Below are positions 1 to 8,764 of a DNA stretch of 32,967 nucleotides, one piece after another. The position numbers and the translations under genes are program-made. Below the pieces are notes generated by a model. The model saw nothing but the letters and a program-made list of their open reading frames with translations, did no database searches and was not told where the DNA came from. Each line of letters begins with the position of its first letter. Position 1 is the first letter of the stretch. The DNA is from an uncultured Bacilli bacterium (GTDB taxonomy: Bacteria; Bacillota_I; Bacilli_A; RF39; UBA660), in NCBI GenBank assembly GCA_944372025.1, contig CALVYE010000006.1:1-32967 (forward strand). The letters run 5' to 3'.

Positions 1-34
1 CATAAGAAGAATTATAAAAAATGTATATTTTTAT

Positions 35-69
35 AAAATGTTAATACAGAAATGTATTAGCATTTTTTT
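35..69 (+). terminator. Rho-independent terminator of an upstream gene
   Basis: A 14-bp stem (35-48 with 53-66, one T-G wobble) closes on a GAAA tetraloop and runs into a T tract. It probably ends a transcript coming from left of the window. The 34 bases before it are too short to assign to a gene. Confidence 0.75.
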
Positions 70-86
70 ATTAGTAAAATAATAGA

Positions 87-92
87 TATAAT
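87..92 (+). promoter_or_regulatory. possible -10 box for the BclA-like gene
   Basis: A perfect TATAAT lies 93 bases before the start codon, downstream of the first terminator. No good -35 is seen at the right spacing, so this is a weak call. Confidence 0.3.
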
Positions 93-184
93 AATCCCCA
101 TTTAAAGATAAAATTTAAAATACATAAATATTTATCTATACCAAAACAAAGGATGACACATTTTTTATAATAGGAGGAATAAAA

Positions 185-718
185 ATGTGTTGTCATAAAA
201 TGTGTAAAATAATGCGAATAATTCCAATATTAAATCTTATATTTTTTATAGTCCTTGCTATAATATTTGTAATACTTATAATTAATAATCCTACTAATAA
301 TAAAGATATTTTAGTTACTGTCGCACACCCAGGAGATAATACAGAGGAAGGGAATGCAATTATAAATTTTGGCGAAAATCAAATTGTAGAAGGCACCGCT
401 TTAAGTCATACAAACGAAACAAGCCAAATTAATATAAATGAAAATGGTATTTATCAAATTTCTTATCAGTTAGAAGGTGTCGATCAAGGATCAGGAAGAT
501 TTAATTTTAATGCCATATTATTAGTAAATAATATTCCACAAAGCGATACCTTAAATGAAGGCCCAGTTCTTAGTGAAGATATTGTCAATAACAGATATAC
601 ATTAACTAGTACCGTTATATTAAGATTAAATGCAGGAGATATATTGCAACTTGGTGCATTATCTTTAGAGAAAGTAACATATCCTAATGCTCGTATAGAT
701 ATAGAAAAAATCGGATAA
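185..718 (+). CDS. membrane-anchored protein with BclA/C1q-like C-terminal domain
   Basis: This 177-residue protein has a short Cys-rich basic N-terminus (CCHKMCK), one hydrophobic segment at about residues 12-33, and a beta-rich domain from about 55 to the end. The domain pattern (INFGENQIVEGTALSH, then NGIYQISYQ, NAILLVNN, VILRLNAGD, and a C-terminal YPNARIDIEKI) resembles the C1q/TNF-like C-terminal domain of Bacillus exosporium glycoprotein BclA and related surface proteins, which trimerise. No collagen-like Gly-X-Y region is present, so the head sits directly on a membrane anchor. A strong AGGAGG lies at 172-177, just before the ATG. The gene is monocistronic: terminators lie on both sides. 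A role as a surface-exposed trimeric head is inferred from fold resemblance; its partner is unknown. Confidence 0.6.
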   Translation: MCCHKMCKIMRIIPILNLIFFIVLAIIFVILIINNPTNNKDILVTVAHPGDNTEEGNAIINFGENQIVEGTALSHTNETSQININENGIYQISYQLEGVDQGSGRFNFNAILLVNNIPQSDTLNEGPVLSEDIVNNRYTLTSTVILRLNAGDILQLGALSLEKVTYPNARIDIEKIG

Positions 719-730
719 ATTTTTAATATT

Positions 731-766
731 AGTATGTATAATTAGAAATAGTTATATATACTTTTT
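731..766 (+). terminator. Rho-independent terminator after the BclA-like gene
   Basis: An 11-bp stem (731-741 with 752-762, one G-T wobble), 10-nt loop and a run of five T. It separates the BclA-like gene from prfB. Confidence 0.7.
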
Positions 767-854
767 ATTAATTTTATCAATAATGTTACATGTGTAAATA
801 TTAACTTTACCATAACAAAATTATTTATATCTTATTTCATTTTATTTTTTATTT

Positions 855-863
855 TGTTATACT
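855..863 (+). promoter_or_regulatory. extended -10 promoter for prfB
   Basis: TGTTATACT is a TGN extended -10 one base from consensus. The -35 region is poor. It would give a leader of about 25 bases ahead of the AGGAGG at 883-888. Confidence 0.4.
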
Positions 864-895
864 TAATATGAAAATTAACCTTAGGAGGAATTATA

Positions 896-1994
896 ATGGA
901 ATTAAAAGAATGTAAAAAATTATTAAATGAATATAATAAAAAAATTGAAGAATTATGGAGGTCTCTTTGAAGTTGATAAAAAACAAAATGAAATAAAAGC
1001 GCTTGAAAATGAAATGGCGAATCCTAATTTTTGGAATGATAAAACACATAGCGAGGAAATAATCAATAGATTAAATGGTTTAAATAATAAAGTTGACAAA
1101 ATAAAAAATATAAAACAAAAAATTTCTAGTAATTTAATAGATATAGATAATATTACAGAAGAAGACAAAGAAATTATAAATATAATATCTGAAGATTGCG
1201 AAAAAATAAAAAAAGAATATGAAAGTTTTGAATTAGATGTACTATTAAATGGAGAATATGATTCAAATAATTGTATTTTAGAAATTCATGCAGGTGCGGG
1301 TGGAACCGAATCTTGTGACTGGGCAAATATGCTTTATAGAATGTATTTAAGATATGCTGAAAAGAAAAATTATAAAGTTGAAATTATTGATGAACTTCCT
1401 GGAGAAGAAGCGGAAATAAAAAGTGTTTATATGTTAATTAAAGGAGAAAATGCATACGGATACCTAAAATGTGAAAAAGGAGTACATAGGCTAGTTAGAT
1501 TATCACCATTTGATTCAAACAATAGAAGGCATACATCATTTGCATCCGTAGATGTAACTCCTGAAATTAATAATGACGTAACTATTGAAATTAAAGATGA
1601 AGACTTAAAAATAGATGTATATAGAAGTAGTGGATGTGGAGGTCAAGGAGTCAATACAACTGACTCTGCTGTTAGAATAACGCATATTCCTACAAAAATA
1701 GTAGTTACATGCCAAAATGAAAGAAGTCAAATAAAAAATAAAGAAACAGCTTTAAAAGTACTTAAAAGTAAATTAATTGCGCAAGAATTACAAAAAAAAG
1801 AAGAAGAAATGAATAAATTAAAAGGAAGTCAAATGTCAATTAATTTTGGATCACAAATACGAAGTTATGTAATGCATCCATATTCAATGGTCAAAGATCA
1901 TAGAACAAATATAGAAACAAGCAATGTTGAAAAAGTTTTAGATGGGGATATTGATATGTTTATAGAAGCATATCTAAAAAAGGAAGTGAGATAG
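896..1994 (+). CDS. prfB: peptide chain release factor 2, expressed by programmed +1 frameshift
   Basis: RF2 recognises UGA and UAA stop codons and triggers peptide release. The coding sequence is join(896..967,969..1994): ATG 896 follows an AGGAGG, codons 1-24 end in CTT, then an in-frame TGA sits at 968-970. A Shine-Dalgarno-like GGAGG at 957-961 lies just upstream, the classic RF2 autoregulatory arrangement. Skipping T968 gives a 365-residue protein, the same length as E. coli RF2. The stop-recognition tripeptide SPF is at about 203-205 and the catalytic GGQ at 248-250. It overlaps the next gene by one base. A TGA-decoding RF2 under UGA-dependent control supports the standard genetic code. 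A reading that starts at the ATG at 927 in the downstream frame would be wrong. Confidence 0.97.
957..970 (+). promoter_or_regulatory. RF2 programmed +1 frameshift site
   Basis: Internal Shine-Dalgarno GGAGG (957-961), then TCT, the slippery CTT (965-967) and the TGA stop (968-970). When RF2 is scarce the ribosome pauses at UGA, slips +1 on CUU and continues. Family knowledge; the sequence elements are all visible. Confidence 0.95.
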
Positions 1995-2881
1995 TGTTTT
2001 TATTTAAAAAGAAAAATACCGAAAATATATTAAAAACAATTTACAATAAAGATAAATTTAAAAGATATTCTCAATTTATAATAGGATTATTAATTTTATC
2101 CTTTGCTTTTAACATATTTATTTTACCTAATAATATTGTTTATGGAATAAGTGGGATAGGAGTAATTTTTAAACAAATCTTTGGTTTTGAACCATCTTAT
2201 GTAATGTTAGCTGGAAATATCGCACTATTAATTCTAAGTTTTGAATGTTTAGGAAAATCTAAAACTACCAATACAATCTTAGGTTCATTATTATATCCAA
2301 TATTTATAAAATTAACTGCTAATATATCCACATTCGTAAATGTAGGGACTGATGATATATTATTATTAACTATATTTGGTGCGACATTAACAGGTTTTGG
2401 TTTAGGACTTATTTTTAAAAGTGGTTATACAACAGGAGGAACCGACATACTAAATCAGATATTTCAAAAATATTTTAAAGTTTCTTTGGGAAACGCAATG
2501 TTATTTACTGATGGAATAATAATAATAGGAGGAGTATTTGTATTTGGATGGGCAAATGTAATGTATTCCTTAATATCACTTTATATAATAAGCATAATGA
2601 CTGATAAAGTAGTTTTAGGAATTTCTCAAAGTAAAGCATTTTACATAGTTACAGAAAAGCCAAAAGAAGTTAAAGAATTTATTCTTAATAACATTAGTCA
2701 TGGAGTTACCGTTTTAGATGCAAGAGGTGGATATTCCAATGATAAAGAAAAAATGTTATTATGTGTTGTTCCAACAAATATGTATTTTAGATTAAAAGAG
2801 GGAATTAATTATATTGATGAAAGTGCATTTTTTGTAGTAACGGATGCATATGAAACATCTGGCGGAAGCCTCGAAAGTTAA
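1994..2881 (+). CDS. YitT-family membrane protein (DUF161/DUF2179)
   Basis: This 295-residue integral membrane protein has about five hydrophobic segments (roughly residues 25-215), with the family hallmark GYTTGGTDILNQI at about 144-156, followed by a soluble C-terminal domain of the DUF2179 type (FYIVTEKPKEV, GVTVLDARGGYS, ending in FFVVTDAYE). Family members are common in Firmicutes and often present in several copies; their transport function is not established. The start is GTG at 1994, overlapping the last base of the prfB stop codon, with an AGGAAGTGAG ribosome-binding region inside the end of prfB. The two genes are therefore translationally coupled. A strong terminator follows. Confidence 0.85.
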   Translation: MFLFKKKNTENILKTIYNKDKFKRYSQFIIGLLILSFAFNIFILPNNIVYGISGIGVIFKQIFGFEPSYVMLAGNIALLILSFECLGKSKTTNTILGSLLYPIFIKLTANISTFVNVGTDDILLLTIFGATLTGFGLGLIFKSGYTTGGTDILNQIFQKYFKVSLGNAMLFTDGIIIIGGVFVFGWANVMYSLISLYIISIMTDKVVLGISQSKAFYIVTEKPKEVKEFILNNISHGVTVLDARGGYSNDKEKMLLCVVPTNMYFRLKEGINYIDESAFFVVTDAYETSGGSLES

Positions 2882-2893
2882 AAAATAAATTCC

Positions 2894-2920
2894 AAAATAG
2901 CCAAGTATTGGCTATTTTTT
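2894..2920 (+). terminator. Rho-independent terminator after yitT-like gene
   Basis: A perfect 11-bp stem (2894-2904 with 2908-2918), GTA loop, then a T run. It ends the prfB-yitT unit. Confidence 0.85.
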
Positions 2921-2933
2921 ATTTAATATATTA

Positions 2934-2942
2934 TGTTATAAT
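2934..2942 (+). promoter_or_regulatory. extended -10 promoter of murT-gatD
   Basis: TGTTATAAT is a full consensus extended -10 directly after the upstream terminator; the -35 is weak. Transcription would start near 2949, which leaves too little leader for the GTG at 2951 and favours the ATG at 2963 as the murT start. Confidence 0.55.
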
Positions 2943-2962
2943 TATAAACAGTGGTGGTTATT

Positions 2963-4294
2963 ATGGTATTTTTTAATATACTAATTATTATCTATACAAA
3001 GACTTTAATATTTATATTAAAATTATTAGGAAAAAAGGCAGGAACATATCCTGGAAGAATCGCATTAAAACTAAATAAAAACATAAGAGATTTTATTAAA
3101 ATAAAAGGTAATATAATTGTGGTTACTGGAACCAATGGTAAAACAACTACAACAAATATGATTTATTCTATATTAGAAAAATCTGGTTATAAAGTAGTAT
3201 CAAATAAAGAAGGAAATAATATAGGTTGGGGAATAACTACAACATTAATTAAAAATTGTTCAATAACAGGAAAAATCAAATGTGATTATCTAGTTTTAGA
3301 AACTGATGAACATTGGGTACCAATAATATATTCAAGACCTAATATGAAAATAGATACACTAATAATTTTAAACTTCTTTAGAGATCAATTAGATAGAGCA
3401 GGGGAAATAGAAACATTAGTTTTAAAATTAGAAAAATTTATTGAAAAACATAAGTGTAAACTAATTTTAAATGGCGATGATCCTAATGTAGTAAGAATAG
3501 GTCTTAAAAACTTAAAGAAAAACAACTTTTATTATGGAATGTCGAAACTAGATTCATCTTATGAAATATCACATGATAAAATGGAAGGTATTTTTTGCCC
3601 AAAATGTAAAATAAAATTAAGATATAATTATTATCAATATTCGCACATAGGGTCTTTTAAATGTCCAAAATGTGGATATGGAAATAATAAATTAACAACT
3701 AAACTAACAAAAATTGAAAATAATCAATTTATTGTAAATAAAGAAACTTATGAAACAAATAATGCAAATTTGTATAATATATATAATCTATTGTCAATAA
3801 TTACACTATCTAAAATTTATAATTTAGATAAAAATATAGTAAATGAAGTATTTAAAACTTTTAAAGTTAACAATGGAAGACATCAAATTTTTAAAATTAA
3901 TAATAATGAATGTATATTAAATTTAGGTAAAAATCCTACGGGGGTTAATGTTGTTTTAAGAAGTATTAAACATACCAATGAAAATAAAGAATTATTAATA
4001 GTGTTAAACGACTATGTAAACGATGGAAAAGATATATCATGGATTTGGGACATAGATTTAAAAAATATGGATGAATTTAAAAGAGTTATCTGTACAGGAA
4101 CTAGAGCCTTTGATTTAGCTATTGCCATCAAATGTTTTGGATATGATACCGATAATATTATTGTCGAAGAAAATATAGAAAAAGCAATCGATATTATGAT
4201 GAAAACTAAAAATAAAAAATACTTAATTTCTAATTATTCACCTTTGATTAGAACCAAAGAATACTTAGAAAAATTAGAAAGGGGGTCTAAATAA
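2963..4294 (+). CDS. murT: lipid II isoglutaminyl synthase, MurT subunit
   Basis: MurT is the ATP-dependent Mur-ligase-like subunit of the MurT-GatD complex. It activates the alpha-carboxylate of the D-Glu in lipid II for amidation to D-isoglutamine at the inner face of the membrane. From the ATG at 2963 (443 residues) there is a hydrophobic N-terminal stretch, a P-loop TGTNGKT at about 55-61, the MurT-typical NFFRDQLDRAGE at about 137-148, a Cys4 zinc-ribbon insert (C212, C215, C234, C237) and a C-terminal DUF1727 domain containing NDGKDISWIWD. An in-frame GTG at 2951 would add four residues, but it sits at the expected transcription start, and the GGTGG before 2963 serves as a ribosome-binding site. 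The stop overlaps the gatD start by one base. Confidence 0.93.
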   Translation: MVFFNILIIIYTKTLIFILKLLGKKAGTYPGRIALKLNKNIRDFIKIKGNIIVVTGTNGKTTTTNMIYSILEKSGYKVVSNKEGNNIGWGITTTLIKNCSITGKIKCDYLVLETDEHWVPIIYSRPNMKIDTLIILNFFRDQLDRAGEIETLVLKLEKFIEKHKCKLILNGDDPNVVRIGLKNLKKNNFYYGMSKLDSSYEISHDKMEGIFCPKCKIKLRYNYYQYSHIGSFKCPKCGYGNNKLTTKLTKIENNQFIVNKETYETNNANLYNIYNLLSIITLSKIYNLDKNIVNEVFKTFKVNNGRHQIFKINNNECILNLGKNPTGVNVVLRSIKHTNENKELLIVLNDYVNDGKDISWIWDIDLKNMDEFKRVICTGTRAFDLAIAIKCFGYDTDNIIVEENIEKAIDIMMKTKNKKYLISNYSPLIRTKEYLEKLERGSK

Positions 4295-5043
4295 TGAATC
4301 TAAATATATTATGTTTATATCCAAATATAATGGACTTATATGGAGATAACGGAAATATTGAAATTTTAAAATATAGATGTAATAAAAGAAATATAGAAGT
4401 AAATATAGATACCTATACTATTAATCAAGAAGAACCTCAATTTAGTAAATATGATTTAATATTTCTAGGAGGAGGATCTGATAAAGAACAACGTGTTGTT
4501 GCTAAAGACATATTAAAATATAAAAAACAAATAGAAAATTCTATTAAAAAAGGTACTTTTTACTTATTGATATGTGGGGGATTTCAATTGTTTGGAAAAT
4601 ATTATAAAGATTCAGAAGGTAATATTTTAGAAGGACTTGGAATATTTAATTACTACACCGAATCATCATTAAATAAACAAAAAAGATGCATTGGTAACAT
4701 AATTATTGAAAGTAAAATAAATGAAGAAACTCTAAAAATTGTAGGATTTGAAAATCATGGTGGTCAAACATTTGATGTTGAAACACCTTTCGGGAAAGTA
4801 ATATATGGAAATGGTAATAAATTTGAAGACCAAAATGAAGGAATTATGATTAAAAATGTTATCGGAACATATTTACATGGTCCATTACTATCCAAAAATC
4901 CTGAGCTTACTGACTATATAATAAAATATTGTTTAGAAAGAAAATATAACAAAAGTATTTTTCTAAAAGAATTAGATGATACCTTTGAAAACCAAGCAAA
5001 AAAAGAGATATTAAACAGACTCCTTACTAAGGCTAATGTTTGA
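4294..5043 (+). CDS. gatD: lipid II isoglutaminyl synthase, glutamine amidotransferase subunit GatD
   Basis: GatD is the CobB/CobQ-like class I glutaminase that supplies ammonia to MurT for D-Glu to D-iGln amidation of lipid II, needed for efficient cross-linking in many Gram-positives. The 249-residue protein has the nucleophile Cys94 in ICGGFQLFG, the ENHGGQTF segment near 153-160 and the catalytic His195 in GTYLHGPLL. It starts at ATG 4294, overlapping murT by one base (AGGGGG-type ribosome-binding site at 4279-4285), so the two subunits are coupled. Its stop is TGA, evidence for the standard code. The last 33 bases overlap the end of a gene on the opposite strand. Confidence 0.95.
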   Translation: MNLNILCLYPNIMDLYGDNGNIEILKYRCNKRNIEVNIDTYTINQEEPQFSKYDLIFLGGGSDKEQRVVAKDILKYKKQIENSIKKGTFYLLICGGFQLFGKYYKDSEGNILEGLGIFNYYTESSLNKQKRCIGNIIIESKINEETLKIVGFENHGGQTFDVETPFGKVIYGNGNKFEDQNEGIMIKNVIGTYLHGPLLSKNPELTDYIIKYCLERKYNKSIFLKELDDTFENQAKKEILNRLLTKANV

Positions 5044-5685
5044 TATTTTTTTATCTAAAATTTCATTATAATAATTCTCTAACAAATAAATATAATTATC
5101 AAATATCATTTGTTTTTCAATATATTCCTCTATTCTTTTATTTAGCCATTCGATTTTTTCTTCATTAGTAAGATTAGAAGGAAGGGTTTCGTTTTTACCA
5201 TCAAATTTTTCACTACTGACAAATATCATTATTTCACGATATTTTTCCTTTATTTTATTATATTCTAAAGTTAATTTGCGATTCTTCATATTACCTTTTA
5301 ATAAATCAATTTTATTACACAAATTCTTTATTTTTTCGATCAATTTTTTAGTATTAGTCTGTTCTTTATAAAAAGAATATTCTTTACTTAAAAAAATTGC
5401 CTTTTTCTTTGTTTCAATTTTGTTAAACTCTTCTTTTTGCATAGTTATTTTTACTAATAACTTTTTTTTATCTTCAATCTTATTTTTTATTTTATTTTTC
5501 ATTTTATTATAATTAAAATATATTAAGTCCAAATTTTTATATTTTTCTTGTAACTGATTTATATCCTCAATAATTTCAGTTTCCAACTTAAACATTGTAT
5601 TTATATCTAATCCTTCTAAATCATTATTATTTATTTTATTAACCCGTCTTTCTTCCAATTCATTTAAAATATTGTTAACATCCAT
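5011..5685 (-). CDS. coiled-coil protein of unknown function
   Basis: I do not recognise a family. The 224-residue product (from ATG 5685, preceded by GGTGAG; a TTG seven codons earlier is less likely) is very rich in Lys, Glu, Ile and Asn, with long heptad-like stretches over about residues 25-110 and 150-215 that predict extended coiled coils. There is no signal peptide or membrane segment, so it is probably cytoplasmic. A short non-helical segment (FVSSEKFDGKNETLPSNLT) separates the two helical parts. The gene runs against gatD, and the two 3' ends overlap by 33 bases with no terminator between them. A TTGACA (5771-5766 on the - strand) may be its -35, though no good -10 follows. It could be a structural or division-related protein, but nothing here proves that. 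Confidence 0.7.
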   Translation of the reverse strand: MDVNNILNELEERRVNKINNNDLEGLDINTMFKLETEIIEDINQLQEKYKNLDLIYFNYNKMKNKIKNKIEDKKKLLVKITMQKEEFNKIETKKKAIFLSKEYSFYKEQTNTKKLIEKIKNLCNKIDLLKGNMKNRKLTLEYNKIKEKYREIMIFVSSEKFDGKNETLPSNLTNEEKIEWLNKRIEEYIEKQMIFDNYIYLLENYYNEILDKKISNISLSKESV

Positions 5686-5846
5686 AATCTCACCGTCCTG
5701 TAACAATAATACTCAATGATAATGTAATAATTTGTAGAACAAATACTTAAAAAAACAATTTAATTTGTCAAAAAATAAATAAAAAAGTTAAAAATAATGA
5801 ATATTTGTGTAATTTTATATTTAACATTTTAAAATATAAAGGTTTA

Positions 5847-5855
5847 TGATAAAAT
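5847..5855 (+). promoter_or_regulatory. extended -10 promoter of gltX
   Basis: TGATAAAAT, the same extended -10 as in front of tuf, followed at 5855-5860 by an overlapping TATAAT. The -35 is weak. Confidence 0.4.
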
Positions 5856-5880
5856 ATAATACAGAAAAGAGGGATACTTG

Positions 5881-7305
5881 ATGAATAAAGTTAGAACAAG
5901 ATATGCACCATCACCAACTGGATTTATGCATGTTGGAAATCTTAGAACTGCAATATTCGAATATTTAGTTGCAAAACATAATAATGGAGAATTTATATTA
6001 AGAATTGAGGATACCGATCAAACAAGAAAGGTTGAAGGAGCGGTAGACTTTATATATAACACTTTAAAACTTTGTAATATCAATATCGATGAAGGACCTA
6101 ACAATAAAGGAAAATATGGACCATATATTCAAAGTGAAAGATTACCAATATATAAAGAGTATGCTGAAAAACTAGTACAAATGGGGAAGGCATATTATTG
6201 TTTTTGTACAGAAGAAAGATTAGAAGAACTAAGAAAAGAAGCTGAAAAAAATAAAGTTGCATTTATGTATGATGGGCATTGTAAAAACTTATCAAAAGAT
6301 GAAATTGAAGAAAAAATAAAAAATGGAGAAAAATACGTAATTCGTCAAAAAATGCCTAAAGAAGGAATAAGTGTATATAATGATCTTGTTTATGGTGAAA
6401 TAAAAGTAGAAAATAAACTATTAGAAGATCAAATTTTATTAAAATCAGATGGATATCCAACTTATAATTTTGCTAATGTAATAGATGATCATTTAATGGG
6501 AATTACACATGTTATTCGTGGTAATGAATATATAATGGCAACTCCAAAATATAATTTATTATATGAAGCATTTGGATGGGAAAAACCAACTTATATACAT
6601 GTATCAATGGTATTAGGTGAGGATGGCCAAAAATTAAGCAAACGTAATGGAGATGCTTCTTTTATGGATTTATATAATGAAGGTTATTTACCTGAAGCTA
6701 TTGTAAATTATTTAGTAATGTTAGGATGGAGTCCTGAAACAAATGATGAAATATTTTCAATGGATGAATTAATAAAAATTTTTGATCCATCAAGAATCAG
6801 TAAATCACCATCTGTATTTGACATAAAAAAATTAAATTGGGTTAATGCCCATTACATAAAAAAACTTGATATTGAATCACTTTTAAATATAACTGTTCCT
6901 CATTTAAAAGAAGCATATGATTTAAGTGATAAAACAGAAGAATGGATAAAAAAACTAGTTTCGATTTATCAAGACCACATAAGTTATGGAAAAGAAATTG
7001 TAGAAGTTACAGATTTATTTTTTAAAGAAAAAATTGAACTAAATGATGAATGTAAAGAATTTATGAGTGCCGAAGGAACTAACAATACTCTAAAAGTTTT
7101 TGAAAAAGAAATTGAAAATATAAAAGAATGGACTGTAGAAAATATAAATGATGCAATAATGTTAACAAAAGAAAAAGCATCTGTAAAAGGTAAAATGCTT
7201 TATATGCCAATCAGAATAAAAACAACAGGACAAATGCATGGACCTGAACTTCCTGATACTATCTTCTTATTAGGAAAAGAATTAGTACTAAATCGTTTAA
7301 AATAA
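5881..7305 (+). CDS. gltX: glutamyl-tRNA synthetase
   Basis: This class I aminoacyl-tRNA synthetase charges tRNA with Glu in the cytoplasm. From ATG 5881 (474 residues) the N-terminal YAPSPTGFMHVGN carries the HIGH-type motif (H17), RIEDTDQTR follows at about 41-49, a Cys pair and a third Cys (C107, C109, C134) mark the zinc-site region, and the KMSKS-type motif reads KLSKR at 251-255. The length is typical. A TTG directly before the ATG is in frame but is not needed, since GAGGGA lies about nine bases upstream. In Bacillus the order is gltX-cysE-cysS; here cysE is missing and cysS follows after 46 bases. Whether it also charges tRNA-Gln (with GatCAB) cannot be told from the window. Confidence 0.97.
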   Translation: MNKVRTRYAPSPTGFMHVGNLRTAIFEYLVAKHNNGEFILRIEDTDQTRKVEGAVDFIYNTLKLCNINIDEGPNNKGKYGPYIQSERLPIYKEYAEKLVQMGKAYYCFCTEERLEELRKEAEKNKVAFMYDGHCKNLSKDEIEEKIKNGEKYVIRQKMPKEGISVYNDLVYGEIKVENKLLEDQILLKSDGYPTYNFANVIDDHLMGITHVIRGNEYIMATPKYNLLYEAFGWEKPTYIHVSMVLGEDGQKLSKRNGDASFMDLYNEGYLPEAIVNYLVMLGWSPETNDEIFSMDELIKIFDPSRISKSPSVFDIKKLNWVNAHYIKKLDIESLLNITVPHLKEAYDLSDKTEEWIKKLVSIYQDHISYGKEIVEVTDLFFKEKIELNDECKEFMSAEGTNNTLKVFEKEIENIKEWTVENINDAIMLTKEKASVKGKMLYMPIRIKTTGQMHGPELPDTIFLLGKELVLNRLK

Positions 7306-7351
7306 CATATTTTACACACATTTTTATAATATATTTATTAAGAGGTGAAAA

Positions 7352-8758
7352 ATGAAAATATATAATACCTTAACAAAAAAAGTTGAAGAGTTTATACCTA
7401 ATGATCCCAAAGAAGTAAAAATGTATACCTGTGGTCCAACAGTATATAACTACGCACATATTGGAAATTTGAGAACCTACATTTTTGAAGATATTTTGGA
7501 AAAAACTCTAAATTTTATTGGATACAAAGTCAAAAGAGTAATGAATATAACTGATGTTGGTCATATAGTAAGTGATGCAGATGATGGCGAAGATAAAATG
7601 ATGTTTGCAAGTAAAAAAGAAGGTAAAAGTGCAGATGAAATTGCAAAGTTTTATACAAATGCATTTATGAAAGATTTAGATGAGCTTAATATTAAAAAAC
7701 CAGAAATAATCGAGAAGGCAACATTACATATAAAAGATTATATTAAAATGATTGAGAAATTAATTGAAAAAAATGTTGCCTATATTTCAAATGGAAATGT
7801 ATATTTTGATATTACTAAAGCACCAAATTATTATGAATTGTCTGGAAGAAATGAAGAAAATAATTTAATTGGAGCACGTGAAGATGTAGAAGAAGATAAA
7901 TTTAAAAGAAACCCAGCTGATTTTGCACTTTGGATGACTAATTCAAAATTTAATAATCAAGAGCAAAAATGGGATTCGCCTTTCGGAATTGGGTATCCTG
8001 GATGGCATATTGAATGTTCATGTATAGCATTAAAATATTTAGGTGAAAAACTAGATATTCATTGTGGAGGAGTCGATAATATTTTCCCACATCATTCAAA
8101 TGAAATCGCGCAATCGGAAGCCTTTTTAGGACATAAATGGTGTAATTATTGGATACATGGTGAATATTTAAATGACAAATCTGGAAAAATGAGTAAATCT
8201 AAAGGTGAGTTTTTAACTTTAGATTTACTAAAAGAAAAAGGTTATAACCCGCTAGCATACAGATTTTTATGTTTACAATCACACTATCGAAATCAACTAA
8301 TTTTTAGTTATGAATCACTTGATATGGCTCAAAAAACTTATGACAAGTTAAAAAATAAAATAAGTATAATTAATAAAAATGTTGATAACTTACAAAATAT
8401 AGAATTAAATCAGAATTATTTACAAAAATATAAAAATGCATTAGAAAATGACTTAAATACTTCTAGTGCCTTAACAGTACTTTATGATGTTATAAAAGAT
8501 AATAAACTATCAAGTGCTGAAAAGGTTAAACTTATACAAAAATTTGATGAAGTATTATCATTATCGTTATTAAAAGAAAATAAAATTGAATTGAACAAAT
8601 CAGAAGTGGAATATATAGAAGAAAAGATAAAACTAAGAAAAGAGGCTAAACTTAATAAAAACTTTGCTTTAGCTGATAAAATAAGAAAAGAATTAGAAGA
8701 AAAGGGTATAATATTAAAAGACACAAGAGAAGGAACAACTTATGAAGTTAGGAGGTAA
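7352..8758 (+). CDS. cysS: cysteinyl-tRNA synthetase
   Basis: Class I synthetase that joins cysteine to tRNA-Cys. The 468-residue protein has the HIGH motif as HIGN (36-39), KMSKS at 279-283, and the zinc ligands that discriminate cysteine: C27, C222, H247 and E251 (the GWHIECSC and FPHHSNEIAQSE segments). A good AGAGGTG lies before the ATG. It lies 46 bases after gltX with no terminator and ends six bases before the zinc-peptidase gene, so gltX, cysS and the peptidase gene look co-transcribed. In Bacillus cysS is followed directly by mrnC; here a metallopeptidase gene sits between them. Confidence 0.97.
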   Translation: MKIYNTLTKKVEEFIPNDPKEVKMYTCGPTVYNYAHIGNLRTYIFEDILEKTLNFIGYKVKRVMNITDVGHIVSDADDGEDKMMFASKKEGKSADEIAKFYTNAFMKDLDELNIKKPEIIEKATLHIKDYIKMIEKLIEKNVAYISNGNVYFDITKAPNYYELSGRNEENNLIGAREDVEEDKFKRNPADFALWMTNSKFNNQEQKWDSPFGIGYPGWHIECSCIALKYLGEKLDIHCGGVDNIFPHHSNEIAQSEAFLGHKWCNYWIHGEYLNDKSGKMSKSKGEFLTLDLLKEKGYNPLAYRFLCLQSHYRNQLIFSYESLDMAQKTYDKLKNKISIINKNVDNLQNIELNQNYLQKYKNALENDLNTSSALTVLYDVIKDNKLSSAEKVKLIQKFDEVLSLSLLKENKIELNKSEVEYIEEKIKLRKEAKLNKNFALADKIRKELEEKGIILKDTREGTTYEVRR

Positions 8759-8764
8759 ATTTTT

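Noticed and set aside
927-968. Start of RF2 at the ATG at 927
   Set aside because: This frame has no ribosome-binding site and its first residues are not RF2-like; the ATG at 896 plus the +1 shift at 967/969 gives the correct N-terminus and normal length.
968-970. TGA read as Trp (Mycoplasma code)
   Set aside because: RF2 is present, TGA ends gatD, sigH and the ybxB-like gene, and no other in-frame TGA was met in conserved genes.
5700-5880. tRNA or small RNA in the gap before gltX
   Set aside because: No cloverleaf, no stable stem; only AT-rich promoter-like sequence seen.
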